Assembly: GCF_005938675.2 (NCBI RefSeq) | Contig: NZ_VCCH02000015.1 | Location: 1 to 64,000 of the forward strand | Reading direction: 5' to 3' | Length of the DNA: 64,000 nucleotides | DNA from: Mycobacterium sp. KBS0706 | GTDB taxonomy: Bacteria; Pseudomonadota; Alphaproteobacteria; DSM-16000; Inquilinaceae | In this document: positions 29,811 through 38,628 of the stretch, in pieces | Layout of the letters: each line of letters opens with the position of its first letter | Numbering within the stretch: position 1 is the stretch's first letter | Position numbers and translations under genes: made by a program | Notes under the pieces: model-generated | What the model was told of the DNA's origin: nothing | The model's input: only the letters and a program-made list of their open reading frames with translations | The model's database searches: none

Positions 29811-31273
29811 CGGAACCCGCGCAGCACCGCGCCGAGGGTGCGGGCGGCAGCGTCGAGGGCCTGGGGCGGGAAGCCGGTGAAGCCGAGGATCAGCGCCCGG
29901 CGCGGGGGTGCCGCGATGTGCATCGGCGACAGCGGGCGGACCACCAGGCCGCGCCGGCGTGCTGCCTCGGCCACCGCGACATCGTCCAGACCCGGGCGCA
30001 GGTCGGCGACGAGATACATGCCGCGGTCGATCGGGGCGACGGCCAGGTCGTCGCCCGCCTCCGCCGCCAGCGCCGCGGTCAGCCGCTCGCGCCGCTCGGC
30101 ATATTCCTGGCGCATGCGGCGGATGTGGCGGGTGAAGTGGCCCTCATTGATGAAATCGACCAGCACGTCGTCGAGGATGGTCGACGGGAAGCGGTCGGCG
30201 GCGTTGCGGATCACGGCGAAGCGGTCGACCAGCTCCGGCGGCAGCACCACGTAGCCGACGCGCAGCCCCGGGAACAGCACCTTGCTGAGGGTGCCGATGT
30301 AGATCACCCGGCCGTGCCGGTCCAGGCCCTGCAGGGCCGAGAGCGGCCGGCCGGAGAAGCGGAACTCGCTGTCGTAATCGTCCTCGATCACCCAGCGCCC
30401 GTCGCGCGCCCAGTCGAGCAGCGCCAGCCGCCGCGGCAGGCTCATCGCCACGCCCAGCGGATAGTGATGCGTCGGGGTGCAGTAGAGCAGCCGCGCCTCG
30501 GGCTCCAGCGCCAGGCCGGCGGCGACGTCCAGCCCCTGCCCGTCGACCGGCACCGGGACGATCCTGAGTTGATGCTGGCGCAGGCCGGCCAGCGCCGCCG
30601 GGTAGCACGGATCCTCGATCCAGGCCGGGTCGCCGGCCTGCGCCACGGCGCGCAGCACCAGGTCCAGCCCCTGCTGGCTGCCGGAGACGATGGCGATGTG
30701 GTCGGCGTCGCAGGCGACGGAGCGCGACACGCGGAGATATTCGGCCAGGGCCTCGCGCAGCGGCCGGTGGCCCATCGGGTCGCCGTAGCCGCGCTGGCGC
30801 ACGCCGATGCCGCGCAGATGGCGCTGCACCAGCCGGCCCCAGGCGCGCTCGGTGGCCGGGTGCATGCCGCAGAAGCCGGCGGCGAAGGGCACGGTCTCGC
30901 CGCGCCAGGCGGGGGCCGCGGCGGCCCGGCCGGGGCTCTCGGCCGGCGCGGTAAGCGCCGCCTCCTCGGCTTCGATCCCGGCGGCGACATAGGTGCCGGC
31001 GCCGACCCGCCCAGCGACCACGCCCTCGGCCTGCAGCTGGTCGTAGGCGGCGACCACGGTGGTGCGCGACACATTGAGCCGGTCGGCCAGGATCCGGGTC
31101 GCCGGCAGCCTTGTGCCGGCCGGCACCACCCGGCGGGCGATCAGGTCACGCAGCGCCAGGTGCAGCTGCTGGAACAGCGGCCGGCGGTCCTCCGGGTCGA
31201 GCCCGAGATCGATCAGGTCGATCCAGGAGACCGGGCGGTCGCGCACCGCCCGGCTGGAAGGGCGCGCGGTCAT
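29807..31273 (-). CDS. MocR/PdxR-type transcriptional regulator (GntR HTH fused to aminotransferase fold)
   Basis: The 488-residue protein has an N-terminal GntR winged helix (PLFQQLHLALRDLIARRV and SRTTVVAAYDQLQAEGVV) and a C-terminal class I aminotransferase domain. The PLP-lysine region is GTLSKVLFPGLRVGYV. MocR proteins sense PLP-related or amino-compound ligands, for example PdxR, GabR and TauR. The target is not evident from the neighbours. The start at 31273 is chosen from the onset of similarity; an upstream in-frame start is possible. A short antitoxin-like gene ends 13 bases upstream. Confidence 0.9.
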   Translation of the reverse strand: MTARPSSRAVRDRPVSWIDLIDLGLDPEDRRPLFQQLHLALRDLIARRVVPAGTRLPATRILADRLNVSRTTVVAAYDQLQAEGVVAGRVGAGTYVAAGIEAEEAALTAPAESPGRAAAAPAWRGETVPFAAGFCGMHPATERAWGRLVQRHLRGIGVRQRGYGDPMGHRPLREALAEYLRVSRSVACDADHIAIVSGSQQGLDLVLRAVAQAGDPAWIEDPCYPAALAGLRQHQLRIVPVPVDGQGLDVAAGLALEPEARLLYCTPTHHYPLGVAMSLPRRLALLDWARDGRWVIEDDYDSEFRFSGRPLSALQGLDRHGRVIYIGTLSKVLFPGLRVGYVVLPPELVDRFAVIRNAADRFPSTILDDVLVDFINEGHFTRHIRRMRQEYAERRERLTAALAAEAGDDLAVAPIDRGMYLVADLRPGLDDVAVAEAARRRGLVVRPLSPMHIAAPPRRALILGFTGFPPQALDAAARTLGAVLRGFR

Positions 31274-31286
31274 GACATGACGACAG

Positions 31287-31475
31287 TCATGCGGATCGGT
31301 TCGCGAGTCGCCTGTACTTGTCTTCCAACCGGTCGAACACGTCGGCAGCGGGCTTGACCCGACCCGCCTCGGCATCGGCCAGGCCCCGCGCCAATGACGC
31401 ATCGAGGGCCGACAGGCGGGCCTCCCTCCCCTGAAGCGGCGGGACGCCGTCGCGCGGCAAATCGGCCCTGATCAT
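31287..31475 (-). CDS. Short antitoxin-like protein, no adjacent toxin
   Basis: 62 residues starting MIRADLP, preceded by GGAGGG seven bases upstream of the ATG. The middle and end (LDASLARGLADAEAGRVKPA and VFDRLEDKYRRLA) resemble the C-terminal toxin-binding part of ParD/addiction-module antitoxins of alphaproteobacteria, in which this segment wraps a RelE/ParE toxin. No toxin gene lies on either side: the next gene downstream is the MocR regulator after 13 bases. It may be an orphan antitoxin or have another role. The family assignment is from memory of similar sequences. Confidence 0.55.
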   Translation of the reverse strand: MIRADLPRDGVPPLQGREARLSALDASLARGLADAEAGRVKPAADVFDRLEDKYRRLANRSA

Positions 31476-31527
31476 CGGCAATCCCTCCGGGCGGCCTGTG
31501 ATGCGGGTTCATCATAAAACATAGACT

Positions 31528-31618
31528 CGTCATGGCGAGCCCCGAAGGGGCGTGGCCATCCAGGGGCCGCTCGCACCGCCCCCTGGATGGCCACGTCGCT
31601 CCGCTCCTCGCCATGACG
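31528..31618. repeat. Palindromic intergenic repeat with CGTCATGGCGAG ends
   Basis: CGTCATGGCGAG at 31528-31539 and its inverse at 31607-31618 bracket a further inverted pair, TGGCCATCCAGGGG and its inverse. The 91-base unit can fold into one long hairpin. It sits between the antitoxin-like gene and the phosphatase gene and contains no ORF. Repeats of this kind are dispersed in many alphaproteobacterial genomes. Confidence 0.65.
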
Positions 31619-31656
31619 AGGAAGGGGTTGGAGAGCGGGCCAGGAGGCTCCCGATC

Positions 31657-32091
31657 TCAGCCCTGGCGCAGCCGCGCCACCAGGTCCGGCAGGGAGGCGA
31701 TCTGGAAGCCCTTCTCCGCGGCATCGGCGACCAGCGCGCCGGCGTCGCCGCGGCCGGCCAGAACCTCGCCCGCGGCCCAGAGCAGGGTCGAGCGGGTGCC
31801 GCTGCGGCAATGCATCACCACCGGCTTCGGCGCCGAGGCCAGGGCCCGCTGCATCGCCTCGACATCGCCCGGCGCGATCGAGGAGGAGGTGACCGGGATG
31901 TGGATATAGGCCAAGCCCAGCCGCTCGGCCTCGGCCCGCGCCTGCTCGGCCGGCAGCTGGCCCGGCTCCTCGCCGTCCGGGCGGTTGTTGATCAGGGTCT
32001 TGGCGCCCGAGGCCGCGATCTCCGCGATCGCCGCGCGGTCAACCTGCGCCGCCGCATAGAGGCCGGGCGCGATCTGGGTCAGCTTGGCCAT
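31657..32091 (-). CDS. TIGR01244/DUF442-type protein phosphatase domain protein
   Basis: 144 residues with the cysteine phosphatase signature HCRSGTRS (C-x5-R) after VVMHC. This is the small family that occurs alone or fused to a beta-lactamase-fold persulfide dioxygenase in sulfide-handling genes. It has PGLYAAAQV near the N terminus and KTLINNRPDGEEPGQ, both typical. No hydrolase partner is nearby. It lies 10 bases after eamA and probably belongs to the uup-eamA transcript. Confidence 0.85.
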   Translation of the reverse strand: MAKLTQIAPGLYAAAQVDRAAIAEIAASGAKTLINNRPDGEEPGQLPAEQARAEAERLGLAYIHIPVTSSSIAPGDVEAMQRALASAPKPVVMHCRSGTRSTLLWAAGEVLAGRGDAGALVADAAEKGFQIASLPDLVARLRQG

Positions 32092-32101
32092 GGTTTCCCT
32101 C

Positions 32102-32980
32102 TCACGTGACCTGCGCCTGGGTTTCGACCGCCTTGGGCCGGCGCAGGATGATGATGCCGACGCCGATCAGCGTGGCGATGCCGCCGACCACCAGCGTCCA
32201 GCTGGCCGGCTCTCCCAGGAACAGCACGCCCGACAGCACGCCGAACACCGGCACCAGCAAGGTATAGGGCATGGTCTGGTTGACGGAATAGGTGCGCAGC
32301 AGCCGGTACCAGATGGCATAGGAGAAGATCACCACGATCACCGCCTGGAAGGCGACCGCGATCCAGGCCCAGGCGCTGGCCCGGGTGACCGCCTGCCACT
32401 GGCCGTCCTCGATCAGCAGCGAAGCGCAGAGCAGCATCGGCGCGGCGAACAGCGACATCCAGCCATTGATGGTGGACGGATCGAGATCGGTCATCCGCTT
32501 CATCTGGATGTTGGCGCCAGCCCAGACGATCGCCGCCAGCACGATCAGCCCGATCGCCCACAGGGCCGAGCTGTGCCGCGGCTCGCCGGCCAGGATGGCG
32601 ACGCCGCCGATCGCCACCGCCATGCCGAGCGCCCGGCGCCAGCCGATCTTGTCGCCGAAGAACAGCATGGCCATGGCCGCCGAGGCCGGCACCTGGACCT
32701 GGATGACGATCGCCGCCACCGCGGCATCGACATGCGCCAGGCCGGTGAACATCAGCGAGAAATGGGTCAGCCCCAGCATCACCGCCAGGACCAGCACGTC
32801 GCGCCAGCGCCCGCGCGGCATGCGCACGAAGGGCACCAGCAGCAGCGCCACCAGGCCGAAGCGCAGCGCCATGAACAGGAGCGGCGGCAGCTCCGCGAGG
32901 CCGTATTTGGCGATCACGAAGTTGTAGCCCCAGATCAGCATCACGCCGAGGGTCAGCAGCAGGTCGACCGGCCGCATCAT
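32102..32980 (-). CDS. EamA-family (drug/metabolite transporter) permease
   Basis: 292 residues with about ten membrane segments in two EamA repeats. The first begins LLLTLGVMLIWGYNFVIAKY; the second includes AIGLIVLAAIVWAGANIQ. It ends with a basic tail (RRPKAVETQ). DMT exporters of this type move amino acids or metabolites; the substrate is unknown. The ATG at 32980 overlaps the uup stop as ATGA, so the two are coupled. Confidence 0.92.
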   Translation of the reverse strand: MMRPVDLLLTLGVMLIWGYNFVIAKYGLAELPPLLFMALRFGLVALLLVPFVRMPRGRWRDVLVLAVMLGLTHFSLMFTGLAHVDAAVAAIVIQVQVPASAAMAMLFFGDKIGWRRALGMAVAIGGVAILAGEPRHSSALWAIGLIVLAAIVWAGANIQMKRMTDLDPSTINGWMSLFAAPMLLCASLLIEDGQWQAVTRASAWAWIAVAFQAVIVVIFSYAIWYRLLRTYSVNQTMPYTLLVPVFGVLSGVLFLGEPASWTLVVGGIATLIGVGIIILRRPKAVETQAQVT

Positions 32981-34773
32981 CAGGCGCCGAGCTCCTCCGC
33001 CAGGGACGCGAGCTCGAGCCAGCGCTCCTCCGCCGCCTCCCGCTCCGCCTCCGCCGCCGCCAGCCGGGCGGATTTCTTGGCGAAGCCGTCGGGGTCGCGG
33101 GCATAGAGGCCGGGGTCGTGCAGCGCGTCGCCGAGTTGGGCGATCTCGGCGGTCAGCGCCTCGATCCGGCCGGGCAGCAGGTCGAGCTCGCGCTGGTCCT
33201 TGAAGCTGAGCTTGGTGCGCGGCTTCGACGCCACGGGCCTGGCCGCCGTGGCGGAGCGTGCCACCGGGGCCGCGGCCTGGGCTGCCGGCCGCTGGCGCAG
33301 ATAGTCGGTGTAGCCGCCGACATACTCCGTCACCCGGCCCTGGCCCTCGACCGCGATCACCGAGGTCACCAGCCGGTCGAGGAAGTCGCGGTCGTGGCTG
33401 ACCAGGATCAGCGTGCCCTGGAAGTCGGCCAGCACCTCCTCCAGCAGGTCCAGCGTCTCCAGGTCGAGGTCGTTGGTCGGCTCGTCCAGGATCAAGAGGT
33501 TGCTGGGCCGGGCGAACAGCTTGGCCAGCAGCAGCCGGCCGCGCTCGCCGCCCGACAGGCTCTTCACCGGGCTGAACATCCGCGAGGAATCGAACAGGAA
33601 ATCGGACAGGTAGGAGGCGATGTGCCGCTTCTGGTCGCCGACCTGGACATGGTCGCCGCCATGCGGCAGCAGCACGTCGCGCAGCGTGGTCTCGGGGTCG
33701 AGCACGGCTCGGGTCTGGTCGTAATAGGCGGGCTCCACCCCCGGCCCCAGCCGCACCGTGCCGGAATCGGGCGGCTCGGCCCCGGTCAGCACCTTGACCA
33801 GGCTCGACTTGCCGGCGCCGTTCGGGCCGATCACGCCGATCCGGTCGCCGCGCAGCACCCGGGTGGAGAAGTCGCGGACGATGACGGTGTCGCCGAAGGC
33901 CTTGGACACGCCCTCGGCCTCGATCGCCCGGACGGCGCCGCGCCCGGCCTCGGCGATGCCGAGCGCCGCCACGCCCTGGCGGGCGATCTGCGACCGCCGC
34001 TCGGCCCGCATGGCGTAGAGGTTGCGCAGGCGGCCCTGGTTGCGCTTGCGCCGGGCGCTGATGCCCTGGCGCGACCAGGTGGTCTCGGTGGCGATCCGCT
34101 TGTCCAGCCGCGCCCGCTCCGCCTCCTCCTGCGCCAGGATGGTCTCGGCCCATTCCTCGAACTGGGCGAAGGGCTTGTCCATCTGCCGCAGCACGCCGCG
34201 GTCGATCCACCAGGCGCGCTGCACCAGGGCGTTGAGGAAGGCGCGGTCGTGGCTGATCAGCAGCAGCGCGCCGCGCCAGGCCTTGAGCTCGCCCTCCAGC
34301 CATTCGATGGTGGGCAGGTCGAGATGGTTGGTCGGCTCGTCCAGCAGCAGCACGTCGGGCTCGCCGACCACGGCGCGGGCGATGGCGGCGCGCCGCCCCT
34401 CGCCGCCCGACAGCGTCCCGGTCGGCCGGTCGCCGTCCAGCTTCACCGCGGCCAGCACCGCGTCGACCCGCCAATGGTCATGGGCGCGGTCGGCCGGCAG
34501 GTCGGAGGCGACATAGTCGGCCACGGTGGCGTGGCCGGACAGGTCCGGCTCCTGCGCCAGATAGGCGATGCGGACGCCCGGCTGGACGAAGCGCTCGCCG
34601 CCGTCGAGGTCGATCGCCCCGGCCAGCGCCTTCAGGATGGTCGACTTGCCGCTGCCGTTGCGGCCGACCAGGCAGGCCTTGTCGCCGGCCGAGAGCGCCA
34701 GGTCGACGCCGGTCCAGAGGGGCGTGCCGCCGAAGGTGACGGCGGCATTGCGAAGGCCGAGCAGGAGGGTCAT
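32980..34773 (-). CDS. uup: ABC-F family ATPase, Uup type
   Basis: 597 residues with two ABC cassettes and no membrane segments: Walker A GRNGSGKST and GPNGAGKSS, signatures LSGGEGRRAAI and LSGGERGRLLL, and Walker B ending LLLDEPTNHLD and LILDEPTNDLD. The C-terminal coiled-coil domain (KLSFKDQRELDLLPGRIEAL onward) is typical of Uup, an ABC-F protein acting on ribosomes and on DNA branch intermediates. I start at 34773 (MTLLLGLRN), dropping a 12-residue upstream extension. Confidence 0.93.
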   Translation of the reverse strand: MTLLLGLRNAAVTFGGTPLWTGVDLALSAGDKACLVGRNGSGKSTILKALAGAIDLDGGERFVQPGVRIAYLAQEPDLSGHATVADYVASDLPADRAHDHWRVDAVLAAVKLDGDRPTGTLSGGEGRRAAIARAVVGEPDVLLLDEPTNHLDLPTIEWLEGELKAWRGALLLISHDRAFLNALVQRAWWIDRGVLRQMDKPFAQFEEWAETILAQEEAERARLDKRIATETTWSRQGISARRKRNQGRLRNLYAMRAERRSQIARQGVAALGIAEAGRGAVRAIEAEGVSKAFGDTVIVRDFSTRVLRGDRIGVIGPNGAGKSSLVKVLTGAEPPDSGTVRLGPGVEPAYYDQTRAVLDPETTLRDVLLPHGGDHVQVGDQKRHIASYLSDFLFDSSRMFSPVKSLSGGERGRLLLAKLFARPSNLLILDEPTNDLDLETLDLLEEVLADFQGTLILVSHDRDFLDRLVTSVIAVEGQGRVTEYVGGYTDYLRQRPAAQAAAPVARSATAARPVASKPRTKLSFKDQRELDLLPGRIEALTAEIAQLGDALHDPGLYARDPDGFAKKSARLAAAEAEREAAEERWLELASLAEELGA

Positions 34774-34840
34774 GTGCCAAGGATCCGAGAGAGGCCGCCC
34801 TTGTCGCAACTCCGGCCCGACTTGGCTACCCCCGGCTTGG

Positions 34841-35611
34841 TCATGCCTGCCCGACCGGGCTGACCACCCGGCGGCCCGTGGGCGTGCGCTCGACCGTCAA
34901 CGCCACGCCGTAGAGCCGGGTCAGCCGGTCCGGCGTCAGCACCGCGTCGACCGGCCCGGTCTCGAACCCGCTGCCCAGCACCGCCACCCGGTCGGCAACG
35001 GCGAAGGCGTGCTCCGGCTCATGGGTCGAGACCAGCACCGCCAGCCCGTCGGCGGCCAAAGCGCGGATCCGGTCCAGCACCCGCAGGCGGTTGCCGAGGT
35101 CGAGGCTGGCCGTCGGCTCGTCCATCACCACCACGCCGGCCTGCTGGGCCAGGGCGCGGGCGATCAGCGCCAGCTGCCGCTGGCCGCCGGAGATCCGGGT
35201 CGAATCCCGTTCTGCCAATGCTGCGATGCCGAGCGTGTCGAGCGCCCGCAGGGCGATGTCGAGATCGGCCCGGCCGGGTGTGGCGAAGGCGCCGAGCGCC
35301 GCGGTCCGCCCCATCACCACGAGGTCGAGCACACTGTAGGCGAAATCGCCGGGATAGGCCTGCGGCACATAGGCGACGCGGCGGGCGACAGCCGTCGGCC
35401 GCAGCCGGGACAGGGCTTCGCCGCCGACCCGGACGGTGCCGGCCAGCGGCGGGATCAGCCCGAGCAGGGTCTTGAACAGCGTGGTCTTGCCGACGCCGTT
35501 GGGCCCGAGCAGGCAGGTGACGGTGCCGGCCTCGAGCGCCAGGTCGATGCCGGCGGCGACGGTCGTCGCGCCATAGCCGATGGTGAGGTCTTCGGCAGCC
35601 AGGGCGCTCAT
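34841..35611 (-). CDS. FecE/BtuD-type ABC transporter ATPase
   Basis: 256 residues: Walker A GPNGVGKTT (near residue 34), Q-loop around YVPQAYPGDFAYSV, signature SGGQRQLALIARAL, Walker B VVVMDEPTASLD and switch His in STHEPEHA. It is the ATPase of the FecBCD-type importer for a metal chelate, cobalamin or oxyanion encoded just upstream. A 334-base gap filled with an inverted repeat separates it from the permease gene, so it may be transcribed less than the others. Confidence 0.92.
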   Translation of the reverse strand: MSALAAEDLTIGYGATTVAAGIDLALEAGTVTCLLGPNGVGKTTLFKTLLGLIPPLAGTVRVGGEALSRLRPTAVARRVAYVPQAYPGDFAYSVLDLVVMGRTAALGAFATPGRADLDIALRALDTLGIAALAERDSTRISGGQRQLALIARALAQQAGVVVMDEPTASLDLGNRLRVLDRIRALAADGLAVLVSTHEPEHAFAVADRVAVLGSGFETGPVDAVLTPDRLTRLYGVALTVERTPTGRRVVSPVGQA

Positions 35612-35645
35612 GGCCGAGGCGCCCGAGGGCCAAGCGTAGAGGATC

Positions 35646-35856
35646 CAGATTGCCTCTCCCGCTTGCGGGAGAGGTCGGGCTCGCGCAGCGAGACCGGGTG
35701 AGGGCCACTCGCCCCCGACACCAGAGCCAGCGTTGCAGGACCAGGCGGAACATACGCTCGCTCGCGGCGAAACTCTGCGCTCGGTGAGACCGAGCCCCCC
35801 TCACCCGGACATCCTCCGGATGTCCGACCTCTCCCGCAAGCGGGAGAGGCAATCTG
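35646..35856. repeat. Inverted-repeat element with perfect 33-bp ends
   Basis: 35646-35678 and 35824-35856 are exact inverted copies, each itself palindromic (CCTCTCCCGC and GCGGGAGAGG). Each is followed inward by a GGGTGAGGG block. The 211-base unit includes no ORF and fills most of the 334-base gap between the permease and ATPase genes of one transporter. Its termini match those of the elements at 27505-27798 and 59968-60100. Confidence 0.75.
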
Positions 35857-35945
35857 TTCGCCTACCCGTTGTCGGTGTCGCCGATCGATCCATGCATGCC
35901 GTTGCGTAAACGGGAGAGGCCACGCGCGATGAGCCGGTCCTCTTC

Positions 35946-36950
35946 TCATGGCAGCCGCCTCCGCCGGCCATGGGCCAGGAGCCAGACGAAGATCGGGCCG
36001 CCGATCGCGGCGGTCAGGACGCCGAGCGGGATCTCGATCTCGGCGGCGGAGCGGGCCAGCGTGTCGATCGCCAGCATGAAGGCGGCGCCCAGCAGGATCG
36101 CCGCCGGCAGCAGCCGGTCGAAGCGCGGCCCGACCAGGAGACGCGCCATATGCGGCACCATCAGCCCGACCCAGCCGATGACGCCGGAGATGGCCACGAC
36201 AGCGGCGGTGACCAGCGTGGCGGCCACGATCACCAGCAGGCGCAGCCGCGGCACGTCGACGCCCAGCGCCCGTGCCTCGTCGTCGCCCAGCGACAGCACG
36301 CCGATGCGCCAGCGCAGCAGCAACAGGGGCACGAGGCCGACCAGCACCGCCGGCAGCACCGCCGCCACGTCCTCGACCTTCGCCCCGGCCAGGCTGCCGA
36401 GCAGCCAGAAGGTGATCGCCGGCAGCTGGTCATAGGGGTCGGCCAGCACCTTGACCAGGGAGATGGCGGCCCCGGCCAGAGCGCCGACCACGATCCCGGC
36501 CAGGACCAGCACCAGCACGTCGCCGCCGCCCCTGAGCGTGCGGGCCAGGGCGCCGACGGCCGCCACGGTCAGGAGGCCGCCGCCGAAGCCGAGCAGCTGG
36601 ATCGCCGCCACCGGCAGGCCGAGCAGGATGCCGAGCACGGCGCCGAAACCGGCGCCGGTGGAGACCCCGAGGATGTCCGGCGACACCAGCGGGTTGCGGA
36701 ACAGGCTCTGATAGGCGGCGCCGGCGACGGAAAGCGCGGCGCCGACCAGCATCGCCGCCAGCACCCGCGGCAGGCGGATGCGGAACAGCACCGTCTCCAC
36801 CGTCGGGTCGATCGCGCCGCCGAAGACGCGGCGCCAGAGCGCGGCCAGCACCTCTTGCGGCGGGATGCGGTAGGGACCGATGCCGGCGGCGACCAGCGCC
36901 GTCGCGATCAGAAGAAACGTCAGGACGAGGAGGACCGTGGCTGTCCGCAC
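35946..36950 (-). CDS. FecCD-type ABC transporter permease
   Basis: 334 residues with about ten membrane segments. The family motifs RLPRVLAAMLVGAALSVAGA, NPLVSPDILGVSTGAGFGAV and the cytoplasmic LGDDEARALGVDV (coupling helix) are clear, as is GWVGLMVPHMARLLVG. It homodimerises in the inner membrane and passes the ligand delivered by the binding protein encoded 10 bases upstream. Confidence 0.95.
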   Translation of the reverse strand: MRTATVLLVLTFLLIATALVAAGIGPYRIPPQEVLAALWRRVFGGAIDPTVETVLFRIRLPRVLAAMLVGAALSVAGAAYQSLFRNPLVSPDILGVSTGAGFGAVLGILLGLPVAAIQLLGFGGGLLTVAAVGALARTLRGGGDVLVLVLAGIVVGALAGAAISLVKVLADPYDQLPAITFWLLGSLAGAKVEDVAAVLPAVLVGLVPLLLLRWRIGVLSLGDDEARALGVDVPRLRLLVIVAATLVTAAVVAISGVIGWVGLMVPHMARLLVGPRFDRLLPAAILLGAAFMLAIDTLARSAAEIEIPLGVLTAAIGGPIFVWLLAHGRRRRLP

Positions 36951-36960
36951 CGCGCCGGTC

Positions 36961-38004
36961 TCAGCCCCCGGCGCCGTCGAGCAGGCGGGCCAGGTCGGCG
37001 TCGGTCAGGTCGACCTGGTAGAACAGGTGGTAGAAGCCGCGCACCTGGTCACGCAGATCGCCCGGCGCCTGCTCCGGATACAGCGTGTGCAGCAGCCAGG
37101 TCAGGCCGATCAGCCGGTTGACCGAGGGTGGGAAGTCGACGAAGCCGAAGGGCAGGCCCGGCGACAGGAAGACACGGCCGGCCTTGACCGCCGGCACCGG
37201 CTGCCAGTCCGGGCTGGCGGCGGCGCCCTGGGCGAAGCGCCGGTCGAGTGCGATGATGGTGTCGGGCGCCCAGGCGATCACCTGCTCGCGCGAGGCGGTG
37301 ACGAGGCCGCCCTTGTCGCGCAGGCCTTCGACCACGTTGACGGCGCCGACCCGTTCGAGGATCTCGGTGGTGATCGACCCGCGCGAACCGCTTTCCAGCC
37401 CTTCCGGCCCGCGAGCGAGATAGGCCTTCGGACGCTGGTCGGCCGGCACCTTGGCCAGCACGGCATCGACCTGGGCGAAGATCGCCTCCGCCGCCTGGGC
37501 CAGCGTCTCGCCCCGCTCCGGCACGCCGAGGATGCCGGCCAGCAGGCGCAGCGCCGCCGGGGTGTTGGGGAAGCTGCCGTCGATCAGCAGGTACGGGATG
37601 CCGGTCTGCTGCTGCACCCGGTCGGCCAGCGATCTGTAGGTGTCGCTGATGGTGCCGAAATCGACGATCAAATCGGGCTTGGCCGCCAGCAGCTGCTCCA
37701 GGTTGACGGTGTCGCCCTTGCCGGTCAGGCGTCCGGTCTCCGGCAGGTCGCGCACCGCCGGCAGCAGGAACGGCTTGTCCTCCGGCCGCGGCGCCCGCAC
37801 CCAGCCGGTCATGGTCTGCGGCGCCAGTATGTAGACGAGGATCGAGGCCGGCGGGCCGGCAGCGAAGACCCGGCCGACATGGTCCGGGATGTCGACCTGG
37901 CGGCCGGCGGAATCGGTGACGGTACGGGCCCAGGCCGGTGCGACCACCAGGGCCAGGGCGGCGGTCAGGGCAGCCAGGACGAAGCGGCGGTGAAACAAGG
38001 TCAC
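36961..38004 (-). CDS. Periplasmic binding protein of the FecBCD-type transporter
   Basis: 347 residues from a GTG at 38004, which overlaps the preceding stop as GTGA and has GGGGGA just upstream. A Sec signal peptide ([18 protein letters not shown], cleavage after AWA) precedes a class III (long-helix) binding fold: [33 protein letters not shown] and [14 protein letters not shown]. The ligand cannot be read from sequence; iron chelates, cobalamin, molybdate and tungstate are all known for this class. Confidence 0.9.
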   Translation of the reverse strand: MTLFHRRFVLAALTAALALVVAPAWARTVTDSAGRQVDIPDHVGRVFAAGPPASILVYILAPQTMTGWVRAPRPEDKPFLLPAVRDLPETGRLTGKGDTVNLEQLLAAKPDLIVDFGTISDTYRSLADRVQQQTGIPYLLIDGSFPNTPAALRLLAGILGVPERGETLAQAAEAIFAQVDAVLAKVPADQRPKAYLARGPEGLESGSRGSITTEILERVGAVNVVEGLRDKGGLVTASREQVIAWAPDTIIALDRRFAQGAAASPDWQPVPAVKAGRVFLSPGLPFGFVDFPPSVNRLIGLTWLLHTLYPEQAPGDLRDQVRGFYHLFYQVDLTDADLARLLDGAGG

Positions 38005-38498
38005 GGGTCCCCCACGTCGGAATCGCCGGGCGTCGGCGGAGCGACCGGCGTGAAGGCGCAACGGTCCGGCTTGATGTCGATCAGCGGCGTGCCGTCGAGG
38101 CAATCGAGCCCGCGCACCAGCAGGGCCGACCCCTCGATGCCCAGCAGCGCGACCATCGACGTGCCGATCGGGTTGGGCCGCACCGGCGAGCGCAGCGAGA
38201 AGGTGCCGCGGCTGGTGCCGTCGCTCTTCGGGCTCTGCAGCACCAGGTCGCGGCGCGACCGGTGCAGCCAGTACAGGATCTCAAGCCGCTCGAATTCGGC
38301 GACGCCGGCCAGCGCCTGGTCCCAGGGCGCGAACACCTCGATCCGGCAGGTCGGGCCGTCAAGGCGGCCCTGGCGCGGGCAGTCCAGGCGCGAGGTCCAG
38401 GGGGTATGGATGCGGCCGATGAAAACCAGGCCGGCATCGGCCGCCTCGGGCCATTCGACGGCGCGTTCGGCCGCCCGGATCTCGTCCTCGCGCACCAT
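38001..38498 (-). CDS. TrmO/TsaA-like SAM-dependent methyltransferase
   Basis: 165 residues with the family features GRIHTPW and VRPNPIGTS (the R-P-N-x-I-G motif), plus [16 protein letters not shown] near the C terminus. TrmO proteins methylate N6-threonylcarbamoyl-adenosine 37 in some tRNAs. Here the gene is first in an operon with a FecBCD-type importer and is coupled to the binding protein by a GTGA overlap, which suggests a role tied to the transported ligand rather than tRNA. The start at 38498 has AGGGGAT upstream. Confidence 0.8.
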   Translation of the reverse strand: MVREDEIRAAERAVEWPEAADAGLVFIGRIHTPWTSRLDCPRQGRLDGPTCRIEVFAPWDQALAGVAEFERLEILYWLHRSRRDLVLQSPKSDGTSRGTFSLRSPVRPNPIGTSMVALLGIEGSALLVRGLDCLDGTPLIDIKPDRCAFTPVAPPTPGDSDVGDP

Positions 38499-38524
38499 GC
38501 GGATCCCCTGCTCTCCGTGCCGCC

Positions 38525-38549
38525 TCGCTATATAGGACGATATATTCCG
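38525..38549 (-). promoter_or_regulatory. A+T-rich palindrome upstream of the TrmO/FecBCD operon
   Basis: In a G+C-rich surrounding, TCGCTATAT and ATATATTCCG are separated by six bases, about 27-50 bases before the start codon. The arrangement resembles the half-sites of ModE (CG-TATAT spaced by 6-8 bases from ATATA-CG), the molybdate-responsive regulator. It also overlaps a plausible -10 region. The match is imperfect on the right half, so this is a hypothesis. Confidence 0.35.
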
Positions 38550-38628
38550 GTCGGCGAGAGGCTTGATGGCGTGAGCCCGGCGCTCGATGACGAGGATCTC
38601 GCCGCAACCCTGCATGCGGGCCGGCCCG

